Origin: Parvibaculum sp963975745
Lineage (GTDB): Bacteria; Pseudomonadota; Alphaproteobacteria; Parvibaculales; Parvibaculaceae
Direction: 5' to 3'
Assembly: GCF_963975745.1 (NCBI RefSeq)
Contig: NZ_CAXBIB010000003.1
Coordinates: 124,001-188,000, forward strand
DNA: 64,000 nucleotides
The translations under genes were made by a program, and so were the position numbers. The notes beneath the pieces are model-generated. The model was not told the DNA's origin, searched no databases, and was given only the letters and a program-made list of their open reading frames with translations. Position 1 is the first letter of the stretch; each line of letters begins with the position of its first letter. Shown here in pieces: positions 8,306 through 17,487 of the stretch.

Positions 8306-8864
8306 TTCCCTTCATGCTCCGTCTGATTTCGTCGAGGCCGCTTGTCTCGATGTCCTTTTCCTCGAGTTCGATCTCGAAGGTTTCGAGGTAACGGCAGACG
8401 AGCAGATAGATGCCGATGATGATGACCAGTTCCTGCATGGCGGCATCGCCGAGTGCGCGATGCGCGTCTGCGAACAGTCTGGGATCGGCCTTGACGTTCG
8501 CCACCTGATCGTCGGTGAAGGCCAGCACGGCATTTTCAGCTTCGCTGAATACCGACGCGGGGAGCGCCCCCGACGCGGCATCGATGCGCGCGTCCGACAT
8601 GCCCAGCATGCGTGAGACGCGGCGATGCTGGTGTTGCTCGTAGACCGAACCGCAAAGATGGCCGACGCGCAGGATCACCAGTTCGCGCAATTCGGCGTCA
8701 AGCAGGCCGCTGTTGAGATAGGCGTTGATCAGCGCCATGAAGGGCGCGAAGGACGCCCCGCTGCCCGAAAGCATGCGGAAGATGTTGAGGGGCGGCAGCG
8801 CGTCGCGAAGCGCGCGGTCTTCCGACGGCAACAAATCGGGGTCGGGATAGGGAATACGCGCCAT
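8298..8864 (-). CDS. Carboxymuconolactone decarboxylase-family protein (first of a pair)
   Basis: 188 residues, all-helical AhpD/CMD fold. The signature region LRELVILRVGHLCGSVYEQHQH keeps one Cys and the downstream His but lacks the second Cys of AhpD's CxxC, so peroxidase cycling as in AhpD is unlikely. It starts 2 bp after the stop of the paralogue at 8867-9418 and shares its N-terminus (MARIPY), NIFRML and the C-terminal LETFE(I/V)(E/D) pattern. The duplication suggests a hetero-oligomer or divergence after tandem duplication. Confidence 0.85.
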   Translation of the reverse strand: MARIPYPDPDLLPSEDRALRDALPPLNIFRMLSGSGASFAPFMALINAYLNSGLLDAELRELVILRVGHLCGSVYEQHQHRRVSRMLGMSDARIDAASGALPASVFSEAENAVLAFTDDQVANVKADPRLFADAHRALGDAAMQELVIIIGIYLLVCRYLETFEIELEEKDIETSGLDEIRRSMKGNG

Positions 8865-8866
8865 GA

Positions 8867-9418
8867 TCAGTCCTGCATGCCCGGCAGCTTGACGCCCGAC
8901 TTGTGGTCCGGATCCTCGATATCGACATCGAAGGTTTCGAGAAAATTCGAGACCAGCGTGTAGAAGCCGATGGTGATGACGAGTTCCTGCATCTCCTTGT
9001 AGGAGAGCTTCTCGGCCAGCGGATTGAAGGTCGCGTCGGCGGCGCGGGTGTTTTTCACCACATCGTCGGTGAAGCGCATGACCAGGCGCTGCATGTCGTC
9101 GAAGACCTTCGCATCGGGCCCTTCGTGGATACCCTTGATCAGTTCCTCCGACATGCCGAGTTTTCGCGAGATCGCCTCGTGCTGGTAGACCTCGTATTTC
9201 GAGCCGCGCAGCACGCCGGTGCGGACAATGGCGATTTCGCGCAGGACCGGATCGAGATCGCCATAGACCAGGATCGAATTGCCGAGCTTGATGAAGCTGT
9301 CGAGCATGTCGCCTGAATGGCCGAGCATCCGGAAAATGTTGAGATTGGGCAGTTTCTCGTAGGCCGCCCTGGCGCGGCCTTCGGCCTTGGCCGGATCGAA
9401 ATAGGGGATGCGGGCCAT
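8867..9418 (-). CDS. Carboxymuconolactone decarboxylase-family protein (second of a pair)
   Basis: 183 residues, first gene of the minus-strand operon ending with the GH84 gene. The CMD core LREIAIVRTGVLRGSKYEVY lacks both Cys residues of the AhpD CxxC motif, so a non-redox role (lactone or thioester chemistry, or structural partner) is more likely. The promoter region it shares with the divergent acyl-CoA ligase gene (start 9628) holds a TTTCGCGAAA palindrome. Confidence 0.85.
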   Translation of the reverse strand: MARIPYFDPAKAEGRARAAYEKLPNLNIFRMLGHSGDMLDSFIKLGNSILVYGDLDPVLREIAIVRTGVLRGSKYEVYQHEAISRKLGMSEELIKGIHEGPDAKVFDDMQRLVMRFTDDVVKNTRAADATFNPLAEKLSYKEMQELVITIGFYTLVSNFLETFDVDIEDPDHKSGVKLPGMQD

Positions 9419-9504
9419 GTCGTGTCGTTCCTCCCTGAAGACATTTTTCTTGTTGCGGTCAGTCTAACCGGCGCTGCCCCTGCGTCCAGCGGCAAGAGCA
9501 TTCG

Positions 9505-9519
9505 CCTTTCGCGAAAAGG
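9505..9519. promoter_or_regulatory. Palindrome in a divergent promoter region
   Basis: CCTTTCGCGAAAAGG contains the perfect palindrome TTTCGCGAAA (9507-9516). It is midway between the CMD operon (start 9418, minus) and the acyl-CoA ligase gene (start 9628, plus), so it may be a shared operator. No regulator gene is adjacent. Confidence 0.4.
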
Positions 9520-9627
9520 TGTTCCGGCTCTGCTTGCCCCGTTCGGACGGGCAGGTAAACTCGCGCCAACAAGAGCCGGCGGGAGCAGAGCGGGCGCCGG
9601 CAAGGGATCAATGGGAGGAGTTTCGGC

Positions 9628-11199
9628 ATGGTGGACATGGCACAGGTGCATTCGGTTGCGGATATCACCCGCGTCTGGGCCAGGGAGGCGCCCGACAGCA
9701 TCGCGCAGGTCTTCGAGGGGCGCGAGACCAGCTATGGCGAGCTCGACCGCCGCGCCAGCCAGGTCGCGCAGGCGCTGATTGCCGACGGCTGCAAGCCCGA
9801 TGCGCGCATCGGCTTCATGGGCAAGGGTTCGGACCGCTATTTCGAAATGCTCTATGGCGCCTTCAAGGCCAAGGCCGTGGTCGTCGGCGTCAACTGGCGG
9901 CTGGCGGCGCCGGAAGTCGTCTATGTCCTCAATGACAGCCGCACCGAGATCCTGTTCGTCGGCGCCGAATTCTACGACATGGTCGAGAAGGTGCTGCCGG
10001 AATGTCCGACGGTCCGCAAGGTGGTGGCGCTCGACGGCGGGCGCAACGACTGGCCCGCATTCGACGACTGGCGTGCGGCCGCGAGCGACGCCGATCCGAT
10101 GCTGCCGCCCCATCCGGAAGACGATGTGATCCAGCTCTATACCAGCGGCACGACCGGCCATCCCAAGGGCGTGCAGCTGACCAATGCCAACTACCTCTCG
10201 ATCTTCGATCAGGGCGAGAAGGCCGGCTGGGCCAATTGGGGGCAGGGCGAGGTGGCGCTGGTCTGCATGCCGCTGTTCCATGTGGCGGGCGTCAATATCG
10301 GCCTGATCGGCAACATTCACGGCTGCAAGAACATCATCCTCAAGGATGTCGACCCGCAGGCGATCCTGAAGCTGATCGAAGGCGAGAAGATCAACATCGC
10401 TTTCATGGTGCCGGCGGTGATCCTGTTCCTGCTGCAGCAGCCCAACATCAAGTCGACCAATGTCTCGTCGCTGCGCCAGATCATCTATGGCGCTTCGCCG
10501 ATTGCCGAGGACGTGCTGCGTCAGGCGCAGGAAACCTTCAAGGGAGCCGATTTCGTGCAGGTCTATGGCCTCACCGAAACGGCGGGCGGCGCGACCAACC
10601 TGCCGCCCGAGGCACATGACCCGGCGCGCGGCAAGCTGCGCTCCTGCGGCGTTCCCAATCCCGGCATGGATGTCCGCGTCGTCGACGACAAGGGTGAAAG
10701 CGTGCCCGTCGGCGACGTTGGCGAAATCGTCATTCGCGGCGGGTCGATCATGAAAGGCTACTGGAACCGGGCCGATGCGACGAAGGATGCGATCCGCGAC
10801 GGCTGGTTCTACACGGGCGATGCCGGGTTCTTCGACAAGGACGGCTATCTCTTCATTCATGACCGGGTCAAGGACATGATCGTTTCGGGCGGCGAGAACA
10901 TCTATCCGGCCGAAGTCGAGAATGCGCTGTTCGGCCATGCGGCGATTGCCGATGCCGCCGTGATCGGCGTACCGGACGAGAAATGGGGCGAGGCCGTCAA
11001 GGCGATCGTCGTGCTGAAGCCGGGAGAGAAGGCCACGCCGGAAGAGATCATCGCCTTCGCCAAGACGCGCATCGCCAGCTACAAGGTGCCGAAATCGGTC
11101 GATTTCATCGAGGCGCTGCCGCGCAATCCGTCGGGCAAGATCCTGCGGCGCGAATTGCGGCTGCCTTACTGGGAAGGCCGGGCGCGCATGGTCAACTGA
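9628..11199 (+). CDS. AMP-forming fatty-acid/aryl acyl-CoA synthetase
   Basis: 523 residues, full-length ANL-superfamily ligase. Visible motifs are the P-loop YTSGTTGHPKGV, the A5 motif QVYGLTETAGG, the A7 GWFYTGDAG, the A8 hinge RVKDMIVSGGENIYPAEVEN and the catalytic Lys in PRNPSGKILRRELR. GGGAGGAG precedes the start. It makes an acyl-CoA from a free acid, ATP and CoA, probably the entry step for whatever the divergent operon degrades. It is followed 92 bp later by a second ligase. The side chain specificity is not readable from the sequence. Confidence 0.9.
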   Translation: MVDMAQVHSVADITRVWAREAPDSIAQVFEGRETSYGELDRRASQVAQALIADGCKPDARIGFMGKGSDRYFEMLYGAFKAKAVVVGVNWRLAAPEVVYVLNDSRTEILFVGAEFYDMVEKVLPECPTVRKVVALDGGRNDWPAFDDWRAAASDADPMLPPHPEDDVIQLYTSGTTGHPKGVQLTNANYLSIFDQGEKAGWANWGQGEVALVCMPLFHVAGVNIGLIGNIHGCKNIILKDVDPQAILKLIEGEKINIAFMVPAVILFLLQQPNIKSTNVSSLRQIIYGASPIAEDVLRQAQETFKGADFVQVYGLTETAGGATNLPPEAHDPARGKLRSCGVPNPGMDVRVVDDKGESVPVGDVGEIVIRGGSIMKGYWNRADATKDAIRDGWFYTGDAGFFDKDGYLFIHDRVKDMIVSGGENIYPAEVENALFGHAAIADAAVIGVPDEKWGEAVKAIVVLKPGEKATPEEIIAFAKTRIASYKVPKSVDFIEALPRNPSGKILRRELRLPYWEGRARMVN

Positions 11200-11291
11200 C
11201 CGCGCCGACGACGCAGAAATTGCCATCCGGGAACCGTGCACGGCCGAAGGCGCGGGCCCGACACATATCCGCATCTTGAGGGAGAGCGAGC

Positions 11292-13148
11292 ATGAGTCTT
11301 GCCGAGGACACGGGCGTCGTGGCGCCGTTCAAGCCGCTGAAGCAGAAGCCGCCGAAGATCACGGTGCGCCGCGCGGTCGACGGCACGGTCTATGTCGCCT
11401 CCGACTATCCGCTGGGCGAGATCAAGCGCAGCACGGTTCATCTTCTTGAGGAGCGTGCGGCGATGCACCCCGAACGCCGCTTCATCGGCGAGCGCGGCGC
11501 GGACGGACAATGGGTCTTCGTCACCTATGGTGAGGCCAATGCAAGGGCCGATGCGGTGGCCAGCGCGCTACTGGCGCGCGGCATGAATGCCGATACGCCG
11601 CTGATGATTCTTTCCGGCAATTCGATCGCCCATGCGGTGATGGCGCTGGGCGCGATGAAGGCCGGCGTGCCAGTGGCGCCGGTCAGCGTGCCCTATTCGC
11701 TGATGAGTTCGGATTTCTCGAAGCTGCGCCATGTTGTCGGGCTGACGCGGCCGCAGATGATCTTCGCCGATCACGGCGATCTCTACGGCAAGGCCATCGC
11801 AGCGGTTGGCGAAGGCGCCGAGATCGTCACCTGCACCGGCAGCGTTGCGGGCGCGACATCCTTCGCCGATCTCGTCGCGACGCCGGTCAGCAATGCGGTT
11901 GCCGCGTCGATGACGAAGATCGGCCACGATACGGTGGCCAAATATCTCTTCACCTCCGGCTCGACCGGCATGCCGAAAGGCGTCATCCAGACGCATCGGA
12001 TGATGATGGCGCAGCTGGCGGCCGGCGAGGCGCTCCGCAGCGAGGAACCCGATCCCGACGAAATCCCGCAAAGTCTCGAATGGATGCCATGGAACCACAT
12101 CTCGGCGGGCAATATCGGCTTCAATGCCAATCTGAGTGCGGGCGGCACGATCTATCTCGACGCCGGCAAGCCCATTCCCGGCATGTTCGACCAGACGATT
12201 GCCAATCTGCGCGAGGTTTCCCCGCGCGTTTTCGGTTCGGCGCCGGTCGCCTTTGCCATGCTGGCCGATGCGATGGAGCGCGATCCGAGCTTGCGCGCCA
12301 GCTTCTTCCGCAATCTCGAATATATGGGCTATGGCGGTGCGACGCTGTCGAGCGACATCTATGACCGGATGCAGGCGCTGGCCGTCGCCGAAACGGGTTA
12401 CCGCATTCCGCTGACCACCATGTATGGTGCGACCGAAACCCAGGGCGTCACGGTGGTGCATTGGGTGACCGAACGCGTCGGGCTGATCGGCCTGCCTGTA
12501 CCCGGCATCACGCTGAAGCTGGTGCCGAACGGCGCCAAGCTCGAAGTGCGTGTCAAGGGCGCGACGATCACGCCCGGCTATCTCAACGATCCGAAAAAGA
12601 CCGCCGAGGTTTTCGACGAGGAAGGTTTCTACAGCCTTGGCGATGCGGCAAGGTTCCTCGACGAGCGTAAGCCCGAACTCGGGCTCGTTTTCGACGGCCG
12701 CGTCACCGAGGATTTCAAGCTTTCTTCCGGTACCTGGGTCTCGACCGGAACGCTGCGTGCCGACGCGGTGGCCGCTTGCACACCGCTGATCCAGGATGCG
12801 GTCGTCTGCGGTCTCGACAAGCCCTACATCGCATTGCTGGCCTGGCCCAACATTGCGGCGGCAAGAAAGATTGCAGGGCTTGCCGACGACGCTGCGCCTC
12901 AGGAGGCGATTGCGCATCCGAAGGTCGCCGCCCATCTGCGTGCGGCGTTGCAGAAGAACAACAAGTCGGGCGGCGGATCCTCGACGCGGATCGTGCGCAT
13001 TCATCTGATGCTCGAGCCGCCCTCGATCGACGGCCATGAAATCACCGACAAGGGCTATGTCAACCAGGCGGCAACCGCGGCGCGGCGCGCCGATCTTGTC
13101 GAACGACTCTATCAGGAACCGCCGGCCGGCGACGTGATCGTGGTGTGA
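11292..13148 (+). CDS. Feruloyl-CoA-synthase-like acyl-CoA ligase
   Basis: 618 residues, longer than ordinary ANL ligases and with the layout of feruloyl-CoA synthase: a basic N-terminal leader (PFKPLKQKPPKITVRRAVDG), P-loop YLFTSGSTGMPKGV, EWMPWNHISAGN, MYGATETQG, and the distinctive C-terminal domain with VFDGRVTEDFKLSSGTWVS in place of the usual DR-K-E hinge, then GHEITDKGYVNQ. GGGAGAG precedes the ATG. Hydroxycinnamates are the known substrates of the family, but no enoyl-CoA hydratase/aldolase or vanillin dehydrogenase is nearby, so another aryl or alkyl acid is possible. Its stop directly abuts the DUF924 gene. Confidence 0.88.
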   Translation: MSLAEDTGVVAPFKPLKQKPPKITVRRAVDGTVYVASDYPLGEIKRSTVHLLEERAAMHPERRFIGERGADGQWVFVTYGEANARADAVASALLARGMNADTPLMILSGNSIAHAVMALGAMKAGVPVAPVSVPYSLMSSDFSKLRHVVGLTRPQMIFADHGDLYGKAIAAVGEGAEIVTCTGSVAGATSFADLVATPVSNAVAASMTKIGHDTVAKYLFTSGSTGMPKGVIQTHRMMMAQLAAGEALRSEEPDPDEIPQSLEWMPWNHISAGNIGFNANLSAGGTIYLDAGKPIPGMFDQTIANLREVSPRVFGSAPVAFAMLADAMERDPSLRASFFRNLEYMGYGGATLSSDIYDRMQALAVAETGYRIPLTTMYGATETQGVTVVHWVTERVGLIGLPVPGITLKLVPNGAKLEVRVKGATITPGYLNDPKKTAEVFDEEGFYSLGDAARFLDERKPELGLVFDGRVTEDFKLSSGTWVSTGTLRADAVAACTPLIQDAVVCGLDKPYIALLAWPNIAAARKIAGLADDAAPQEAIAHPKVAAHLRAALQKNNKSGGGSSTRIVRIHLMLEPPSIDGHEITDKGYVNQAATAARRADLVERLYQEPPAGDVIVV

Positions 13149-13700
13149 ATGATGGCCGATATCTGCCCGCGCGATGTGCTCGATTTCTGGTTCGCCGCCG
13201 GCCCGGAAAAATGGTTTGCGAAGAGCGATGCCTTCGACGCCGAAATCCGCCGCCTGTTCGGCACGCTGCATGGCGAGGCGGCTTCCGGCAAGCATGACAA
13301 CTGGGCCGACGAACCGCGCGGTGCGCTGGCGCTGATCCTGCTGCTCGACCAGTTCTCGCGCAATCTCTACCGGAACGATCATCGCGCCTTCGCCCAGGAT
13401 GCGAAGGCGCTGGCGCTGGCCGACATGGCCGTCGCGCGCCGCTTCGATGTCGAGACGCCCGAGACCGCGCGCAAGTGGTTCTACATGCCCTACATGCATT
13501 CGGAAGACCTCGCGGCGCAGGAGCGCGGCCTTGCCTATTTCGCCGGGCGTCTCGACGATCCGGAGACGATGAAATTTGCCGTCGAGCATGCCGACATCAT
13601 CCGCCGCTTCGGCCGCTTTCCGCATCGCAATGCGATCCTCGGCCGCCGCACCACGCCGGAGGAGCAGAGTTTCCTCGACGCGGGCGGTTTCAAGGGCTGA
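13149..13700 (+). CDS. DUF924-family protein
   Basis: 183 residues, all-helical TPR-like protein of the DUF924 family, recognised by VLDFWFAAGPEKWFAKSD near the N-terminus, LILLLDQFSRNLYRND and RFGRFPHRNAILGR. The function is not established for this family. The ATG immediately follows the stop of the feruloyl-CoA-synthase-like gene (a second ATG is the next codon), so it is co-translated with it. Confidence 0.88.
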   Translation: MMADICPRDVLDFWFAAGPEKWFAKSDAFDAEIRRLFGTLHGEAASGKHDNWADEPRGALALILLLDQFSRNLYRNDHRAFAQDAKALALADMAVARRFDVETPETARKWFYMPYMHSEDLAAQERGLAYFAGRLDDPETMKFAVEHADIIRRFGRFPHRNAILGRRTTPEEQSFLDAGGFKG

Positions 13701-13705
13701 TGTCC

Positions 13706-14203
13706 TTACGGTGCCGGACTTCGGATCATGCGCCGTAGAGATGTGGAGAAACCGGTCGCCTGATAGAATTCGATGGCGCCGGTGTTGAATTCGTGGACCG
13801 CCAGTTCGACCGAGGAGAAGCCACGTCGCGCCGCCCAGCGATCCGCGTGTTCGATGAGGGCGCGGCCGATGCCACGCCGTCGCGCGCTCTTGCGTACGCT
13901 GAAGTTGTCGATCTCGACAAGACGGCGTTCCGGCCTGACGGGGTTTGCGGGCAGACTACGGACGATCAGCGTTGCAAACCCGTAGAGGCAGCGTGAGTCC
14001 CTGGCGGAGGCGACGAGTATGGTGCTCTCGGGCCCGGCGATCAGGCGGGCGACATAGGTGCGCTCGCGCGGCAATCCTTCGGGTTTTACAAAAAGATCGG
14101 GACGAGCCTCGCGGTGTAGATCGTCCAGTTCGGCAAAGAGATCGCATAGCTGCTTGAAGTCCGCTTCGGTCGCCGCGCGAACAGCAAAAGGAATTGAGGG
14201 CAT
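13706..14203 (-). CDS. GNAT-family N-acetyltransferase
   Basis: 165 residues from the ATG at 14203, which has GGAG upstream; an ATG at 14257 would add 18 residues with no domain support. The acetyl-CoA-binding motif A is clear (VRKSARRRGIGRALIEHA), followed by motif B (VHEFNTGAIEFYQATGF). Cytoplasmic; acceptor unknown. Convergent with the DUF924 gene and divergent from the SDR gene at 14489. Confidence 0.88.
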   Translation of the reverse strand: MPSIPFAVRAATEADFKQLCDLFAELDDLHREARPDLFVKPEGLPRERTYVARLIAGPESTILVASARDSRCLYGFATLIVRSLPANPVRPERRLVEIDNFSVRKSARRRGIGRALIEHADRWAARRGFSSVELAVHEFNTGAIEFYQATGFSTSLRRMIRSPAP

Positions 14204-14488
14204 TCGACTGTCTCCGGGTGTGGCACACCGGGGCCGGAGACGATCGTGAAACAACAATGCCGCCGGCTGGCGGCGGCACTGGTCAATGAAAATGAACGAG
14301 CAACGCCGCGCCTATGTGAGCGGCGTATAGTAATCCGAGCGAATGTGGCGTTTCCCGATCATTTGATATCCCTACTACACCGCCTTGCATCCGGCAACGA
14401 AGCAACGTGCCGCCGATTGTTTTCCCCTTGGTTCCGATTTAGAACTGACTATATATCCTTCAGCTTTGAACCGGCGGGAGTAAAGATC

Positions 14489-15220
14489 ATGTCCATCAAG
14501 ACGGCAATCATTGCGGGCGTCGGGCCGCTTCAGGGGCTCGGTGCCGTCTTGTCGCGGCGCATGGCGGGTGAAGGGCTTCATGTCTTCGTCGCCGGGCGAA
14601 CGAGGGAGAAACTCGAGGCGGTGGCCGGCACGATCCGCGATGGCGGCGGAAACGCGACGCCCGTCGTCTGCGACGTGACACAGGAGGCCGATGTCGTTTC
14701 GCTGTTCCGGCAGGCGGAAGAAACGGGCCCGGTCGATCTCGCGATCTACAATGCCGGCAACAACATGATCGGCAAGATTTCGGGCATGGAAGCCGACTAT
14801 TTCGAGCGATGCTGGCGCGTCTGCCTGTTCGGCGCCTTTCTCTTCACCCGCGAGGCGGCCGATCACATGAGCCCGCGCGGGCAGGGCACGCTGCTCTTCA
14901 CCGGCGCGTCGGCCAGCATGCGGGGCCGTGAGGGCTTCGCTGCCTTCACCGCCGCCAAGGGCGGGCTTCGCAACTTCGCGCAAAGTGCGGCCAAGGAGCT
15001 CGGCCCGCAGGGCATCCATGTTGGCCATGTTGTGGTCGATGGTGGTATCGACGGCGAGAAGCTTCACAACCTGGCACCGCAATATGCTGCTCAGCGCGCG
15101 CAGGAAGGCCGCCTGATCGAACTTGAAGGCATTGCCGATGCCTATGTCTATCTCCACGGCCAAAAGCCGGCTGCCTGGAGCTTCGAAATCGACCTGCGCA
15201 CCCATGCCGAGCCGTGGTAG
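14489..15220 (+). CDS. SDR-family protein with Phe in place of catalytic Tyr
   Basis: 243 residues from the ATG at 14489 (GGGAG eight bases upstream). An SDR Rossmann fold is clear: GVGPLQGLGAVLSRR at 10-24 (a variant glycine loop), CDVTQEAD, YNAGNN at 87-92. The YxxxK motif reads F153-T-A-A-K157, so the catalytic Tyr is absent while Ser141/Ser143 and Lys157 remain. Some SDRs of this F-x-x-x-K type are known but their chemistry differs or is not established. The gene stands alone between a GNAT gene and a small protein gene. Confidence 0.85.
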   Translation: MSIKTAIIAGVGPLQGLGAVLSRRMAGEGLHVFVAGRTREKLEAVAGTIRDGGGNATPVVCDVTQEADVVSLFRQAEETGPVDLAIYNAGNNMIGKISGMEADYFERCWRVCLFGAFLFTREAADHMSPRGQGTLLFTGASASMRGREGFAAFTAAKGGLRNFAQSAAKELGPQGIHVGHVVVDGGIDGEKLHNLAPQYAAQRAQEGRLIELEGIADAYVYLHGQKPAAWSFEIDLRTHAEPW

Positions 15221-15387
15221 GCGGCAGATTCCTCCCGATTCCTTAACCGGCACGGCAAGGGCTGCCGGGACGCTGCTGACGCGCCTTTTCTAACCCCTTG
15301 AAATACAAGGAAATCCGGGACGGTTTCGGCTGGCCCATGGGTTGCAATCCGTTTGGCAATCGCTTCAAGCCCAACCGGAGAGCGCCG

Positions 15388-15594
15388 ATGATCACCGACC
15401 GCGAAATCAACATGCTGGCCGCCTATATGGTCGATACACATGGCCGCAAGGCGCTCGCCTATGCCGACACGGCCGTCGCGGAACTCGAGGAAATCGGCGA
15501 GAAGATGCGCGCGGATGCGTGGCGGACGCTACGTCGCGTCGTTGAAGACATGGTCGAGGGCCGGATGAGCCGCGAGGGTCATATCCTGCACTGA
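15388..15594 (+). CDS. Small hypothetical protein
   Basis: 68 residues from the ATG at 15388 (GGAGAG upstream), starting MITDREINMLAAYMVDTHG. It is charged and helical throughout, with no signal peptide or Cys. I do not recognise a named family. The strong ribosome-binding site and regular helical pattern argue that it is real. Further upstream in-frame starts back to 15298 would add a Pro/Asn-rich stretch that does not look coding. Confidence 0.6.
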   Translation: MITDREINMLAAYMVDTHGRKALAYADTAVAELEEIGEKMRADAWRTLRRVVEDMVEGRMSREGHILH

Positions 15595-15669
15595 CAAACT
15601 TGCCGCTTGGCGCGCGGACGCCGGGCCGGTTAAAACGGGCCTCTTGAATTCAACAGGGGGCCCTTTTCC

Positions 15670-16611
15670 ATGTCACTCGATCCACAGGCGAAAGCGATCC
15701 TCGATGCGCTGGCCGCCGATCCGACCGCGCCGCGCCTGATCGATCTGCCGCCGGCCGAAGGCCGCGAGATGTATCGCGCGATGGCGCAGGCGATGGATCT
15801 GCAGGGCGTTGCGATCGGCAAGGTCGAAGACCGTGCCGTTCCCGGACCCGAGGGGGAGATCCCTGTTCGCATCTATACGCCGGTCGCTTCCGGCGGCACG
15901 GTGCCGGCACTGGTCTATTTCCATGGCGGCGGCTGGGTAATCGGCGATCTCGAGACGCATGATGCGCTGTGCCGCACGCTCGCCAACGAGGCGGGTTGCA
16001 AGGTCATCGCCGTCGATTACCGCCTCGCGCCCGAGCATCCGTTTCCGGCCGCCTTTGACGATTGTCTGGCGGCGACGAAATGGGTCGAGAAGAACGCATC
16101 CGATATCGGCATCGATCCCAACCGCATCGCGGTGGCGGGCGACAGCGCGGGCGGCAATCTTGCGGCGGCTGTTGCGCTGCAGGCCAGGGCGGACAAGAGC
16201 CCGCACATCGCCTTCCAGCTTCTGATCTATCCGGTGACCGATGCGCCGCGTCGAACGCAATCCTACAAAGATTTCGGCGAAGGCTATTTCCTCGAGGCCG
16301 AGGGTATGGACTGGTTCTGGAATCATTATGTGACCGGTGCCGGCGCCAATGCCGACGATCCGCGTCACTCGCCGTTGCGGGCGCCGTCGCTTGCCGGTTT
16401 GCCGCCGGCCTATGTCGTGACGGCCGGTTTCGATGTGCTGCGCGACGAAGGCCGGGCTTATGCCGAGGCGCTGAAGAAGGCAGGCGTTGCCGTCGAATAT
16501 GTCAATTACGAAGGCATGATCCACGGCTTCTTCAACCTTCAGGGCGCGCTCGATGTCGCACGCGACGCGGTCAAGGCGGCGGCCAAGGCCCTGAAAGAAG
16601 CGCTGGCCTAG
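15670..16611 (+). CDS. Alpha/beta hydrolase, HSL-type esterase
   Basis: 313 residues. The oxyanion motif HGGGW (85-89) and the nucleophile elbow GDSAGG (157-162, Ser159) define the hormone-sensitive-lipase/Aes group; the Asp lies in GFDVLRDEG and the His in GMIHGFFN. No signal peptide, so probably a cytoplasmic short-chain carboxylesterase. The last 4 bases overlap the end of the convergent HAD-family gene. Confidence 0.92.
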   Translation: MSLDPQAKAILDALAADPTAPRLIDLPPAEGREMYRAMAQAMDLQGVAIGKVEDRAVPGPEGEIPVRIYTPVASGGTVPALVYFHGGGWVIGDLETHDALCRTLANEAGCKVIAVDYRLAPEHPFPAAFDDCLAATKWVEKNASDIGIDPNRIAVAGDSAGGNLAAAVALQARADKSPHIAFQLLIYPVTDAPRRTQSYKDFGEGYFLEAEGMDWFWNHYVTGAGANADDPRHSPLRAPSLAGLPPAYVVTAGFDVLRDEGRAYAEALKKAGVAVEYVNYEGMIHGFFNLQGALDVARDAVKAAAKALKEALA

Positions 16612-17381
16612 TCGAGCAGCGCATCCACCAGTTCGGCGAAAGAGGCGGCGACATCAGCGCCGCCTTTTTTTGCGGCCATGGCGTCGCCCTTGCGATACTT
16701 GCCGGTGCAGACCAGCACGGCCGCAAGTCCCGCCTCGCGCGCGCCGATGACGTCCGCCTCGAGATCGTCCCCCACCATCAGGACGCGTTCGGACGGCAGG
16801 TTGAGCGCCGCTGCCGCTGCGCGGAAGAAATCCGGCGCCGGCTTGCCGATCAGCCTTGCATCGATACCGCTGGCATATTCGAGCGCTGCCACGAAAGGCC
16901 CGGCGTCGAGCTCAAGCCCGTTTGCACCGCGAAAGAAGCGATTGCGGCCGAGCGCATAGAGACGCCCGTCCTCGATCAGAATTTCAAAGGCGCGGTTCAG
17001 GCTTTCGAACGTGAAGTGTTCGCCCGCGTCGCCGATCAGAACCGCGTTCGGCATTTCCGCCTCGGGCGGACAGTCAGGCAGAAGATCGGGGTGAACGAGA
17101 AGATGCGGCCGCGCGCCTTCTGCATCGAGGATCGCGGCCGCAACGCTGGCCGGCGTCACGATTTCGGCCGCCGTGACCTCGAAACCGAGCGCGGTCAGAC
17201 GCTCGGCCAATGCCGCCCGCGTTGTCCGTGTCGTGTTGGTCAGCAGGCGAAAGGGCAGGCCGGATGCCTTGAGGCGTGCGAAGGCGGATGCCGAACCTGA
17301 AATGGCCTCCTCGCCCTGATACAGCACGCCGCCGACATCCAGCAGCAGGCCTGAGACTTCGTTCAGGGGAACTGGCGTCAT
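16608..17381 (-). CDS. HAD-IIA phosphatase, LHPP-like
   Basis: 257 residues aligned by eye along its whole length with human LHPP (phospholysine phosphohistidine inorganic pyrophosphate phosphatase): LLLDVGGVLYQG, LIGDAGEHFTFESLNRAF, GPFVAALEYASGIDA, LIGKPAPDFF and VGDDLEADV. Motif I is D15-V-G17, so the +2 Asp found in most HAD phosphatases is Gly (LHPP has Ser). Motif II TNTT and motif IV GDD are intact. Substrate may be pyrophosphate or phospho-amino acids; this is inference from the family. Confidence 0.85.
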   Translation of the reverse strand: MTPVPLNEVSGLLLDVGGVLYQGEEAISGSASAFARLKASGLPFRLLTNTTRTTRAALAERLTALGFEVTAAEIVTPASVAAAILDAEGARPHLLVHPDLLPDCPPEAEMPNAVLIGDAGEHFTFESLNRAFEILIEDGRLYALGRNRFFRGANGLELDAGPFVAALEYASGIDARLIGKPAPDFFRAAAAALNLPSERVLMVGDDLEADVIGAREAGLAAVLVCTGKYRKGDAMAAKKGGADVAASFAELVDALLD

Positions 17382-17487
17382 TGCGCGTCCCTCGCGCCGG
17401 AACTGCCCACCCGGTCAGAATCCTAGTCCGGGCATGGAAGTGAAGGCAAGCATGCGGTATATGGCGGATAACAAGAGGGAGGCCATC

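Noticed and set aside
9139..11274. Very long open frame on the minus strand opposite the acyl-CoA ligase
   Set aside because: Its translation is Arg/His/Asp-rich without any domain, and it is the antisense of a well-supported ligase; long antisense frames are expected at this GC content.
15296..15310. CCTTG-AAATA-CAAGG as a sigma-32 promoter
   Set aside because: It is a short inverted repeat, but no matching -10 CCCCAT element follows at the right distance.
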